Positions 32,144 through 41,100 of a stretch of 64,000 nt of DNA are shown here, in pieces (positions within the stretch are counted from its first letter, which is position 1; each line of letters opens with the position of its first letter). Origin of the DNA: JAPKZH01 sp963715635 (GTDB taxonomy: Bacteria > Acidobacteriota > Aminicenantia > Aminicenantales > UBA4085); NCBI GenBank assembly GCA_963715635.1, contig OY970261.1:3658001-3722000 (forward strand), read 5' to 3'. A model generated the notes under the pieces. The model was not told the origin of the DNA, did not search any database, and worked only from the letters and a program-made list of their open reading frames with translations. The translations under genes and the position numbers were made by a program.

Positions 32144-32932
32144 TCAATCCCTTTTCTCAATAATATCGCGGACAGCCCCAATCCGGCGGGTGACCCCCAT
32201 CTGGTCGAGCAACTCGAGAAGCGGGATGGCATACTTGCGGCTGAGTCCAGTCACGGCTTTGAAATCGCCGACGGTCAACTCCTTTTTCCCCAAACCGCGG
32301 ATCTTATCGATGACCACCTGGAGCCAGCGCGAGTGGAGAAGAAATCCCTCCTCCCCCTGGACGATTTTTTTTCGGTCGATGAGAACATCCAACAGCTTTT
32401 GAAGGGCGTGCGGCGAAAGATGGAGTTCAGCCTGGATCGTCCTTAGGGGGACGGAAAGGAACTCGACCTGGTCGATCATCCCCTCGAGCTTGGCCAGCAG
32501 CTTTTCCTCCCGCGGCGAGAGACTTTTCTCGAAGCTCGACAGGGCGAACGCATGGCCGTCCTCTCTGACTTCGCCCAAGCGGACAAGCGTCTTCAAGGCG
32601 AGGAGGAGGATCCGCCCGGGGACATCAAACCGGATTTTTATCTTTTCCAGGGAAATGCCTTTTTCTTTCGGATGTTTTTTATGATAGTGGGAGATGTGGG
32701 GGATGAGCTTGCGGCAAAGATAATCCAGGCTGTCTTTCGATACGAGAAAAAGAGGCGCAAAGGAGAGGATCCGGACCTGCCCCTCTTCCTCCAGTTTCTG
32801 GCCGAGGGCTTGGAGACCAGCATGGTCCAAAGGAAAGTGGATATGGGCTTCGCCTTCCCTCAGGCCCTTGAGTCTCTTTTTGTGGACCAGGGCCAACAGC
32901 TTTTCCGAATCCGACAAGGGACGCTTTTTCAT
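32144..32932 (-). CDS. SelB C-terminal winged-helix protein without GTPase
   Basis: A 262-residue protein resembling the winged-helix tail of selenocysteine elongation factor SelB. The best block is KKELTVGDFKAVTGLSRKYA followed by IPLLELLDQMGVTRR near the C-terminus (about 215-255), typical of the SECIS-binding wing. Earlier winged-helix repeats cover about 20-200. The EF-Tu-like GTPase half is missing and not encoded nearby. In full SelB this part binds mRNA hairpins. It may be a split SelB or a reused RNA-binding module. Its ATG overlaps the rnr stop by 4 bases, so an RNA link is plausible. Confidence 0.78.
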   Translation of the reverse strand: MKKRPLSDSEKLLALVHKKRLKGLREGEAHIHFPLDHAGLQALGQKLEEEGQVRILSFAPLFLVSKDSLDYLCRKLIPHISHYHKKHPKEKGISLEKIKIRFDVPGRILLLALKTLVRLGEVREDGHAFALSSFEKSLSPREEKLLAKLEGMIDQVEFLSVPLRTIQAELHLSPHALQKLLDVLIDRKKIVQGEEGFLLHSRWLQVVIDKIRGLGKKELTVGDFKAVTGLSRKYAIPLLELLDQMGVTRRIGAVRDIIEKRD

Positions 32933-34995
32933 GGGCTTAAGATCAAACTCATCCTGCGCAAGATCGGATCGACCGCCACTAATATTACCTGAAGAGTCTG
33001 TCCCAGCTCAAATTTTTTCCCCGTCCGTTTGCCCGAAAGGACGCCCCGGGATTTCTCCCGGTAATAATCTCCCCCTAGATCCGCATAAGCTAGGAGGCCT
33101 TGGACAAAATAATCGTCGAGCTCGACGATCAGGCCGGCCTTGGAGAAATCCACAACGATGCCGGTGAACTCCTCGCCCATCTTCCCTTTGAGAAACCGGT
33201 AAATCCGCCACTCGACGAGGTCTTTTTCCGCATCGTCGGCCTTCCGCTCCTGTTCGGAGGAGTGGAGGGCGATCGAGGCGAGCGTCGGAATCTCCGGCTG
33301 CTTCCCCCGGATCGCCTCTTTCAAAATGCGATGGACGACCAAATCCGGGTAGCGCCTGATGGGAGATGTGAAGTGGGTGTATTCCTCCTCGGCCAGGCCG
33401 TAATGGCCTTCGTTCTCCTCGGAATACTGAGCCAAGCGCAGCGCTTTGAGCACCTGGACATTGACGAACTTTTCTTCGGGTTTTCCCACGGCCGCCGCGA
33501 TCGCGCGCTGCAGGTCCTTGGACTCGATCGATTCGGGCTTGGGCAGGAAAATGTTGAAATGGGCGAGCGTCTCTCGGAGTTTCTCCAGGTCCGCGACTGC
33601 TGGCCGGGGATGGATTCTATAAAGGGAAGGAATCCGCCGCCGGCTGAGCGTGGTAGCCACGGCCACATTGGCCGCGACCATGAATTCCTCAATGACCTTG
33701 TGGGCTTCATTTTGGGCGAATGTGGCGATAGAATCCAGTCGGCCTTCCCTATAGACGAGCTCGGGCTCGAGCAGGTCAAAATCCAGACTGCCTTCGGCGA
33801 CCCTTTTCCTCCTGAGAATGCGGGCCAACTCCCGCATGAGAAGCAGGTCGGGAACGAGCCGGGCATATTTTTTCCTCTCGGCCTCATCCCCCTCAAAGAT
33901 TTTAAAGACGGCTGTGTAAGTCAGCCGTTCCGCGGTCCGGATTTGCGACCGATGGAATTCCGCCCGCCTCACGGCGCCGGAAGCCTCGACCTCTAGAAGC
34001 GCTGAGACCGTCAGCCGATCTTGGCGGGGCCTGAGGCTGCAGATATCGTTGGACAGCTTTTCGGGAAGCATGGGGAGAGTCAAATCGGGAAGGTAAACGC
34101 TTGTCCCGCGCTCAAAAGCTTCCTGATCGAGCGCCAAGCCGGGTCGGACATAATGGGAGACGTCGGCGATGTGAACGCCGAGCAGAAGATTTCCGTTTTC
34201 GAGCGTCCGGATGCTCACGGCATCATCAAAGTCCTGGGCATTTTCGCCATCGATGGTAAACGTCGTCCAGCCGCGGTAATCCTGCCGCCCTTCTTCCTCC
34301 CCCGCTCCGAGTTTGGCGGCAACCTCCTCTGCCTCGGCCAGCGTCTCCTTTGAAAAATCCACAGCCAGCCCATATTTCTGGATGATGACCTTTGTATCGA
34401 TGCCCGGATCATCGGGCATCCCGAAAACCTCGACCAAAGCCAGGCTGCTCCTGTCCGCGGCAACGATCGCGCCGGGTGGGGGGAACAAAGAGCCGCGGGA
34501 GGTAAGGGGAATCTCGGCGGATAAGGGCGTGTCAAAAGGAATGAGGCTGGGCTGGCCGAAACGCTCGGCATAAATCCCCAGGATTGTCTTCTTCTCCTTC
34601 TTGAGGATGCGGACGACTTTTCCTTCGGGCTTCCCCTTTTTGCCCTTTTCCTTATAGAGGACCTCGACAACATCGCCCTGAATCGCGCTTTTGGCAAACC
34701 GGGCGGGGATAAAAATGTCCTCCATGGCCCCGCCTTCGGGCGCCACAAACCCGAACCCCCGTCCCGTCGTCACAAACTTGCCCCGGATGATGTCGGTCTG
34801 AACAGGAAGACAGAAACGGTTTTTGACGATCCGGATGAGGCCTTGACCTTCCAGCTTTTTCAGCCCGGCCTCGACTTTGGCTCTTTCCTTGCGCTGAATC
34901 TTGAGCTCTTTGAAAATATGCTGGAGGCTCAGCCCCTGCCTTTTTCTCCGGAGCAGGTCCAGAATGCGCTCGTCGATGGATAGTGACATGGTCAA
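32929..34995 (-). CDS. rnr: Ribonuclease R (RNB family 3'-5' exoribonuclease)
   Basis: A 688-residue RNase R-type enzyme. It has an N-terminal winged helix (about 5-62), cold-shock/OB domains (about 65-200), and the RNB catalytic domain with TIDGENAQDFDDAVSI and HIADVSHYVRPG carrying the metal-binding Asp residues, then YTHFTSPIRRYPDLVVHR. The C-terminal S1 domain (about 610-688) is present. It degrades structured RNA from the 3' end. The start overlaps the upstream gene by 4 bases; Met at residue 3 is an equally good start. Confidence 0.95.
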   Translation of the reverse strand: MTMSLSIDERILDLLRRKRQGLSLQHIFKELKIQRKERAKVEAGLKKLEGQGLIRIVKNRFCLPVQTDIIRGKFVTTGRGFGFVAPEGGAMEDIFIPARFAKSAIQGDVVEVLYKEKGKKGKPEGKVVRILKKEKKTILGIYAERFGQPSLIPFDTPLSAEIPLTSRGSLFPPPGAIVAADRSSLALVEVFGMPDDPGIDTKVIIQKYGLAVDFSKETLAEAEEVAAKLGAGEEEGRQDYRGWTTFTIDGENAQDFDDAVSIRTLENGNLLLGVHIADVSHYVRPGLALDQEAFERGTSVYLPDLTLPMLPEKLSNDICSLRPRQDRLTVSALLEVEASGAVRRAEFHRSQIRTAERLTYTAVFKIFEGDEAERKKYARLVPDLLLMRELARILRRKRVAEGSLDFDLLEPELVYREGRLDSIATFAQNEAHKVIEEFMVAANVAVATTLSRRRIPSLYRIHPRPAVADLEKLRETLAHFNIFLPKPESIESKDLQRAIAAAVGKPEEKFVNVQVLKALRLAQYSEENEGHYGLAEEEYTHFTSPIRRYPDLVVHRILKEAIRGKQPEIPTLASIALHSSEQERKADDAEKDLVEWRIYRFLKGKMGEEFTGIVVDFSKAGLIVELDDYFVQGLLAYADLGGDYYREKSRGVLSGKRTGKKFELGQTLQVILVAVDPILRRMSLILSP

Positions 34996-35633
34996 TAGTA
35001 GAACGGCGAGAGATAGGGAATTTTATATTTGTTCCGAAGATGCCGGACAAGCTGGATGCTCATAACTCGCGTCAGTTCGTCCTTGGCCAGGCGCCTCCCG
35101 TCCGCCCGGATTTCTTTTTTCACGCGTTCCCTATCTTCCTCGGCGGCGCTGGCCAGAAGAAGCCTTTCGACGCGTCCATCAAGATCTTCCATCGCCTCAT
35201 CAATGGCGTCCGTCCCGGCTATTTTTTGGCGCGCTTCTTGATAGATCTCTTTCAAAAATTGGACCTCGGTCGGGAGATGAGCCAGAAACCTTTCGGTCTC
35301 CGCTTGAAGCCGGCCGCGTTTTTCCTGCCTGGGAACGTCTTTTCGGCTGCCGCCGACCCTTCGCTCGCGGTGTTGTTGAAACGCTTTCGAGACCTGGACG
35401 CTGCAGAACGAAAGGGAAAGGACCTTATCGGCTTTGCGCTGCCTGAGGCGGTAGCTGTCAAAGGCCTTTTCGATCCCTTCCAAGACGACCGGCAGCGGAA
35501 TGCCCGCCTCCTCCCAGGAAGAAATCAAATCCAGGTCTTTCGCGGAGAGAAAGAACGGCGCGCCGCGCCGCGCTAGGAAATCGCGGGCGATTTTCTGGAA
35601 ATAAAGGCTCTGCTCCTGGTCTTCGGAAATCAT
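34992..35633 (-). CDS. Conserved hypothetical protein upstream of rnr
   Basis: A 213-residue protein I do not recognise. It is soluble and mainly alpha-helical. Residues 9-60 (IARDFLARRGAPFFLSAKDL, then WEEAGIPLPVVLEGIEKAF) form a compact helical motif as seen in small replication- or RNA-associated helical domains. Residues 80-110 are strongly basic; the remainder is charged helix, ending KIPYLSPFYY. It overlaps rnr (ATG in common with the stop), so it is in the rnr operon. Function unknown. Confidence 0.7.
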   Translation of the reverse strand: MISEDQEQSLYFQKIARDFLARRGAPFFLSAKDLDLISSWEEAGIPLPVVLEGIEKAFDSYRLRQRKADKVLSLSFCSVQVSKAFQQHRERRVGGSRKDVPRQEKRGRLQAETERFLAHLPTEVQFLKEIYQEARQKIAGTDAIDEAMEDLDGRVERLLLASAAEEDRERVKKEIRADGRRLAKDELTRVMSIQLVRHLRNKYKIPYLSPFYY

Positions 35634-35636
35634 GAG

Positions 35637-36404
35637 TCAGGACCTGTTGCGCTCGTGGATAATCCTCAGGCCTTCCAGGACCAGGTGCGGCTCATAGGCT
35701 TGAATCGACCCGACCTCTCCGCTGATTTGTTCGCCAAAACCGCCTGTGGCGATGACCTTGGCCTCCTCGCCCAGCTCTTTTTTGATTTCATGGATGATGT
35801 TCGAGACCAGCCCGACATAGCCAAAGTAAAGGCCGGATTGCATGCTCGTGACGGTCGTCTTGCCGATTGTCTTCGGCGGCTTCCGAATCTCGATGCGCGG
35901 CAGCTTGGCCGTCTTCAAATAAAGCGCCTCGGCCGAGATCTGGATGCCAGGCGCGATCGCTCCGCCGATGTATTCGCCCTTCGCGGAGACGGCGTCGAAC
36001 GTCGTGGCCGTGCCGAAATCCACGACGATGCAGGGACCCCCGATTTTTTCGTAGGCCGCCACGGCCGCAACGATCCGGTCTGCGCCGACTTCAAGCGGCG
36101 CTTCGTAGAGGATGGGCATGCCGGTCCGCAGCCCCGGACCTACTACTAACGCCTTGATATGAAATAAGTTATGGCTCAGGGTCTGGAAGATCGGCGTCAG
36201 CGGCGGGACGACGCTCGAGATGATCACGGCGCTCACGGCGGAGGGCTCCTGCCCCGCGAACTTCAACAGGTTGAGGAGAATGATACCGTATTCATCGCAT
36301 GTTTTATCCTTATCCGAGCGGACTTTCCAGTTTTTGACCAAATTTTTGCCGTCGAAGATCCCGACGGCGACAGTGGTGTTGCCGATGTCCAGGGCCAACA
36401 GCAT
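35637..36404 (-). CDS. coaX: Type III pantothenate kinase
   Basis: A 255-residue ASKHA-fold kinase doing the first step of coenzyme A synthesis. The N-terminus is LLALDIGNTTVAVGIFDG (phosphate-binding DxGNT). GPGLRTGMPI, VGADRIVAAVAAYE, CIVVDFGTATTFD and YIGGAIAPGIQIS follow. I chose the ATG at 36404 since AGGAG lies 7 bases upstream and the protein then begins at the conserved motif; a longer frame reaches 36434. It is preceded by birA, a common partner. Confidence 0.96.
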   Translation of the reverse strand: MLLALDIGNTTVAVGIFDGKNLVKNWKVRSDKDKTCDEYGIILLNLLKFAGQEPSAVSAVIISSVVPPLTPIFQTLSHNLFHIKALVVGPGLRTGMPILYEAPLEVGADRIVAAVAAYEKIGGPCIVVDFGTATTFDAVSAKGEYIGGAIAPGIQISAEALYLKTAKLPRIEIRKPPKTIGKTTVTSMQSGLYFGYVGLVSNIIHEIKKELGEEAKVIATGGFGEQISGEVGSIQAYEPHLVLEGLRIIHERNRS

Positions 36405-36481
36405 GATAATTCTCCTTCCCTCTGTCGTTGCCAAGCGCCTTGCGCCGTGGCACTCCCCTATCTATCGCGCGGCAAGAGGCG

Positions 36482-36507
36482 ATCGCCACGCTTCGCTCGC
36501 GATGACA
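36482..36507. repeat. Dispersed GC-rich palindrome
   Basis: ATCGC...GCGAT with the core CGCTTCGCTCGCGATGACA matches a widespread class of short bacterial repeats (GCGAGCGAAGCG type). It lies between birA and coaX and can form a hairpin. Confidence 0.45.
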
Positions 36508-36514
36508 ACGCAAG

Positions 36515-37255
36515 TTATAATATCTTAATAACCTCGGCCGAATGAAACCGATGACAACCAGTCTGGTCCTCGAACAACAAGCTGCCATCCGGGTCGAGGC
36601 CTTGATATGTGCCGGAAAAAAGCCTTTCGTCCACCAGCACCTGAATCCCGCCTCCTCTGTGCAAAGCCGAGTGTGCTTCGAAGGAACCAATGATCGCCCG
36701 CCGCTCCCCTCGACAAAACACATCATACCAGTTTGCCAAGCTTTCTAAAAGCTTTGCCAAAAGCGCCTCCGGGTCGCCGGCTTTTCCCGCGGCGATTCTT
36801 ATGGATGTCACCAGGGCACGGATGTCCGGCGGAAAATCATCTTCCTGATGGTTGATGTTGATGCCGATACCGAGGACGGCAAAATCCGGTTCACTTCCCA
36901 GGAAGCCGCTTTCGCAGAGGATGCCGCCCAGCTTTTTGCCCTGCCAAACCAAATCATTGGGCCAGCGAAGCAGAACATCCAGGCCGTGCGCGTTGTCGAT
37001 GGCCTCCCGGGCGGCAAGCCCGGCCACGAGAGGGAGAAGCGAGATCTCCGGCGAGCGGGGGCGAAGTATCACGGAGACATAGAGCCCCTTGTTCCGGGCC
37101 GAATACCAGCCGCGGCCCTTCGTTCCACGACCCGCCGTCTGCTCTCCCGCAACGACCGCCGTCCCCTCGGGCGCTCCTTCCCCGGCCAGCCGCCGGGCCA
37201 GGTCGTTCGTCGAAAGGCAGCTTTCCACACGGTGAAGGACGGGCTTGAATTTCAT
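36515..37255 (-). CDS. birA: Biotin-[acetyl-CoA-carboxylase] ligase
   Basis: A 246-residue biotin protein ligase that activates biotin and attaches it to biotin carboxyl carrier proteins. ATP/biotin loop AGRGTKGRGWYSARNKGLY is near residues 41-60, LLRWPNDLVWQGKKLGGIL carries the catalytic Lys, and GIGININHQ follows. There is no N-terminal helix-turn-helix, so it is the monofunctional type and not a repressor. The C-terminal domain is short but present. It is followed by coaX after a repeat-bearing spacer. Confidence 0.94.
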   Translation of the reverse strand: MKFKPVLHRVESCLSTNDLARRLAGEGAPEGTAVVAGEQTAGRGTKGRGWYSARNKGLYVSVILRPRSPEISLLPLVAGLAAREAIDNAHGLDVLLRWPNDLVWQGKKLGGILCESGFLGSEPDFAVLGIGININHQEDDFPPDIRALVTSIRIAAGKAGDPEALLAKLLESLANWYDVFCRGERRAIIGSFEAHSALHRGGGIQVLVDERLFSGTYQGLDPDGSLLFEDQTGCHRFHSAEVIKIL

Positions 37256-37265
37256 GTGCCGACGC

Positions 37266-37880
37266 TTATTTCTTTTCGGTCGCCTTGAGTTCCTCGACCA
37301 GCATTTTCTTGAATTCTGAAGAGACGATCTCCCGCGTCCAGTGTTCCAGCTCGTCCGTGCTTTTCCGGATCTCTTTTTTGACGACTTCGTGGATTTTCTT
37401 TTCGAGCTCGCTCATCCATTCGGGAGTCACCGAGGGGATGTCTTCCGGGGGATGCTCCGGCATGGGGATGTCTTCAAGCAGGGGCTCTTCCGGAAGGGAG
37501 GGAATATCTTTTTTCCTGTCCAGGGCCTCGCTGACCATTTTCGACAAGCTTTCCGAATCAAATGGCTTCTGAATGAGCCCGTCGTAATTGACGGGAGAAA
37601 TTTTTCGCAAATCGAGCGCCTCGAACGCTCCCCGCATCAAGATCAGCGCGCATTGGTTGAGCGCTTCCTGAGTCCTGATATAAAGCCCGACATCATAGCC
37701 GTCCATGGACGGGAGTTGCAGGCTCAGCAACACCGCGTCGGGGTTGATGTCGGGGAGGGCCTGGATGACCTTCCATCCGTCGCCGAACGTATGGATCTCG
37801 AACTCCGGCTCCGGCAGGGCCAGCTGTACCGCCCTCTGCGCGGACGGCGAGCTGTCGGCAACGATCACTTTATAGGCCAT
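37266..37880 (-). CDS. Degenerate receiver (pseudo-REC) protein
   Basis: A 204-residue protein. Residues 1-125 have the receiver-domain fold pattern: VIVADSSPSAQ, then VLLSLQLPSMDGYDV and LIQKPFDSE. The phosphoacceptor Asp is replaced by Ser53 and the second acidic residue of the usual DD pair by Ser. Asp9, the switch region and Lys105 remain. Phosphorylation is therefore unlikely. Residues 130-155 are Pro/Glu-rich, and 155-204 are a charged helix, perhaps an oligomerisation tail. No output domain or kinase is near. A scaffold role like other pseudo-receivers is likely. Confidence 0.82.
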   Translation of the reverse strand: MAYKVIVADSSPSAQRAVQLALPEPEFEIHTFGDGWKVIQALPDINPDAVLLSLQLPSMDGYDVGLYIRTQEALNQCALILMRGAFEALDLRKISPVNYDGLIQKPFDSESLSKMVSEALDRKKDIPSLPEEPLLEDIPMPEHPPEDIPSVTPEWMSELEKKIHEVVKKEIRKSTDELEHWTREIVSSEFKKMLVEELKATEKK

Positions 37881-37897
37881 GGTAAACCTGCCCCTAA

Positions 37898-37926
37898 ATT
37901 ATAAACTTTTGGTTTTGAGGAGACAA
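37898..37926 (-). promoter_or_regulatory. Sigma70-type promoter for the pseudo-receiver gene
   Basis: On the minus strand: TTGTCT (37921-37926), 17-base spacer, TATAAT (37898-37903), 17 bases before the ATG at 37880. Confidence 0.55.
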
Positions 37927-38009
37927 ACTCATTTTATTATTTTGGCAAGGCGAGGGGGAACGGCCCTTGCGACCATGAAGGGATTTAGCCTAAGACTTTC
38001 GGCTTTTTC

Positions 38010-38183
38010 GGGAAGCCTCCGAAGGAGGCCGGCGACGGCTGTATTGAGCTTGCTCAATCTGATGAAAAGCGCCAATTTTTAAACACGAACATTTATAGAC
38101 GCCGCAATATCAGATGCGAGTTCCGCGACGCCGAAAAAGAGGAAAGTTTTATGGCGTCAAAAATCCCGATAGGGAGCAAGGCC
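38010..38183 (-). repeat. About 175-bp conserved element downstream of dnaE, copy B
   Basis: On the minus strand it starts 13 bases after the dnaE stop with GCTCCCTATCGGGATTTTT, then GACGCCATAAAA, then a CTCGCAT block, and ends with the hairpin GCCTCC-GAAG-GGAGGC type and TTCCC (38010-38035). Order and spacing match the copy after nadK (9735-9905). Confidence 0.65.
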
Positions 38184-38195
38184 GTTCCCCCGAGC

Positions 38196-41100
38196 CTAGT
38201 ACTCAATATAAACGGTGTCTTCGCCCAGCAGGTTCTGGATCGTCTTGGTCAGCTCCTCGGAGGGCAGGACCCCTTTAACCTCGACCGACTGGGCGACCAG
38301 CCGATAGGCGTGGGGCGTCTCCAGCTCGAAAAACACGGGACACTCGCCGACATTCTTGTCCAGGATCTCCTTCAATTCCTGCAGTATGGACTCTTCCATG
38401 CCGGGCACGAAGATCCGCACAACCATTCGTTTGGCCTGTTTCTGAAAGGCCTCGGTCAGGGGCATGACATGGCTCAAGTGGATTTTGCGGCTTTCTCCTT
38501 CGCCCAGGAATTTGCCCTTGAGCCAGACCAGCATGTCTTCGTGAAGATACTCCCGGTTCTTGCGGAAGGCCTCGGGGAAGGCTACGACCTCCACCCGGCC
38601 GCTCATATCTTCGAGGGAGAACAGGGCCATCGGTTCGTCTTTTCTGGTCTTGGTCGTTTTAAACTCCTGGATGATCCCGGCCAGCCGCACCTCGCTGTTG
38701 AAATCTTTCTCGTCATCCAGCTCGCTGACCGTATGCGAAATCAGCCGGCGGAGGTTCTTCCGGAACTGGCTGAGAGGATGGCCCGTGATGTAAAAGCCGA
38801 CGGCGTCTTTTTCGTAGGACAGGAGCAGCGACTCGTCCCATTCGCGCATGCTCTTGACTTCGGCGGGAACGGCCGGGGGCTCCAGCGCGCCGCCGCCGAA
38901 GAGCAGGTTCTGCTTCGCCGTCTTTGCCTTCAAGACATCGTGGGCGTGTTCGATGATCTTGTCGATCAAATGGAAGCACTGGGAGCGGGGCCAGCCCAGA
39001 GAATCAAAGGCGCCGGCCTTGATCAGGCTCTCCAGCACTTTCCGGTTGATGATGCGGCTGTCGGCGTCGCGGCCCACGTCGAACGGCGTCTGGAATTTGC
39101 CGTTTTGCCCCCGGACCTGGACCAAGCCGCGGGCCGCGGCCTCACCGACATTTTTGACGGCGGCCAGGCCGAACCGGACGCCGTCCTTGGACACCGTAAA
39201 ATTGAAATCGCTCTCGTTGATGTCGGGGGGCAGGACGGCGATGCCCATCTCCTGGCACTCGTTGATGTACTTCACGACCTGCGGGGTCGCTCCGCGCTCG
39301 GCCTCGGACGTGAGCAGGGCGGCCATGAAATGCAGGGGATAATGGGCCTTGAGGTAGGCCGTCTGGTAGGCGAGCGCCGCATAGGCCGCGCTGTGGGATT
39401 TGTTGAACCCATACTCGGCGAAATTCTTGATCTGCTCGAAGATCTTTGTTGCCTTCTCCTGGGTGATGATCTTCTTCTTTTTGGCGCCCTGGATGAAGTT
39501 CTGCTTTTGCGCCCTCATGATCTCGCCCACCTTCTTGCCCATGGCCTTGCGCAGCAAGTCGGCCTCGGCCAAGCTGAAGCCCGCCAGCTCTGTGGCGATC
39601 TTCATGACTTGCTCTTGATAGACGATGATGCCCCGAGTTTCTTTGAGGACGGGCTCGAGCTCAGGGATTTCGTAGGCAATCTGGTCGGGATGGTGCTTGC
39701 GTTTGACGAAGTCCGCCGTCATCCCGCTCTTGAGCGGGCCGGGCCGGTAGAGGGCGTTCAGGGCGATCAGGTCGCGGAAATTGTCCGGCCTGTAGCTCCG
39801 CAGCAGCTCCTTCATGCCGTGGCTTTCGAACTGGAACACGCCGTCGGTGTTTCCCGCCTTGAACAGGTCGAACGTCCTTTCGTCGTCGGGCGGCAGGTTC
39901 TTCATGTCGATCTTTGCGCCGCAGTCCTTTTCGATGAGCTCGAGCGCATCCTGGATGACGGTCAGGTTGCGCAGGCCCAGCAGGTCCATCTTGAGGAGGC
40001 CGATGGCTTCGATATCTTCCATCGGAAATTGGGTCGTGATTTCGCCCTTGACCGATTGGTAGAGCGGCAGGTACTCGATCAGAGGCTTGGGCGTGATGAC
40101 GATCCCCGCCGCGTGGATCGATGGATGCCGGACCTGGCCCTCCACCTTCTGGGCGATGGATAGGAGGTGAGCGATTTTCGTGTTCTTATCGCGGAGCTCT
40201 TTGAGTTGAGGGACGGATTCGATCGCCTTCTCGATCTTGACGTCGGGACCCAAGGGGATCATCTTGGCGATGCGGTCCACCTCCGGCAGCGGCACTTCGA
40301 GCGCCCGGCCGACGTCCCGGATCGCCGCCCGCGCCGCCATGGTCCCAAAGGTGATGATCTGGCAGACATTTTCCTGCCCGTATTTATTGGTGACATAGGC
40401 GATGACTTCTTCCCGACGCCGGCCGCAGAAGTCGATGTCGATATCCGGCAGGCTGATTCGTTCGGGATTCAAGAACCGCTCGAAGAGGAGGTCGTACTCC
40501 AAGGGGTCGATGTCCGTGATGCCCAGGCTGTAGGCCAACAGGCTTCCGGCCGCCGACCCCCGCCCGGGCCCGACAGGGATCCCATTGTCTCGAGCCATAT
40601 GGATCAGGTCCCAGACGATCAGAAAATATCCTTCGAATCCCATCTTCTCGATGAGCTTGATCTCTCTGTCCAGACGCTCTTGGTAATCCTCGAGGGGATA
40701 GGAGAGCAGGCCTTTCTCCCTCTTCCCGCTCAGCGACTGCATCCGCTCGTCAAACCCCGTCCGGGCGACTTCCTCAAAAAATTCTTTCAGGGTCTTTCCT
40801 TGGGGCGGCTTGAACTGGGGCAGGAAATAGCCGTGGGAGGGGAAATGGAACTCGCATTCGGAGGCGATCCTGGCCGTGTTGTCGATGGCCTCCGGGACTT
40901 CGCGGAAGAGCCGGGCCATCTCCTCGCCGGACTTAAAATAAAATTCGGTCGTCCCGAAACGGATCCGGTCCTGATCGCTGATCTTCTTATTGGTCTGGAT
41001 GCAGAGGAGCACTTCGTGGCTCTCGGCATCGTCCTTGTGATAATAGTGGACGTCGTTGGTCGCGACCAGCGGCAGATTCAGCTTGCGGGCCAGGCGGACG

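Larger units (their letters stand above)
37881..38195. other. 315-bp gene-free region between dnaE and pseudo-receiver gene
   Basis: It holds the promoter just described, a copy of the dispersed 175-bp element (38010-38183) and an inverted partial repeat: GGGGGAACGGCC near 37954-37965 recurs on the other strand near 38181-38192. No gene is seen. Confidence 0.6.

Noticed and set aside
38151..40163. 670-codon plus-strand ORF opposite dnaE
   Set aside because: It is the antisense shadow of a conserved DnaE; composition is typical of shadow frames in GC-rich genes.
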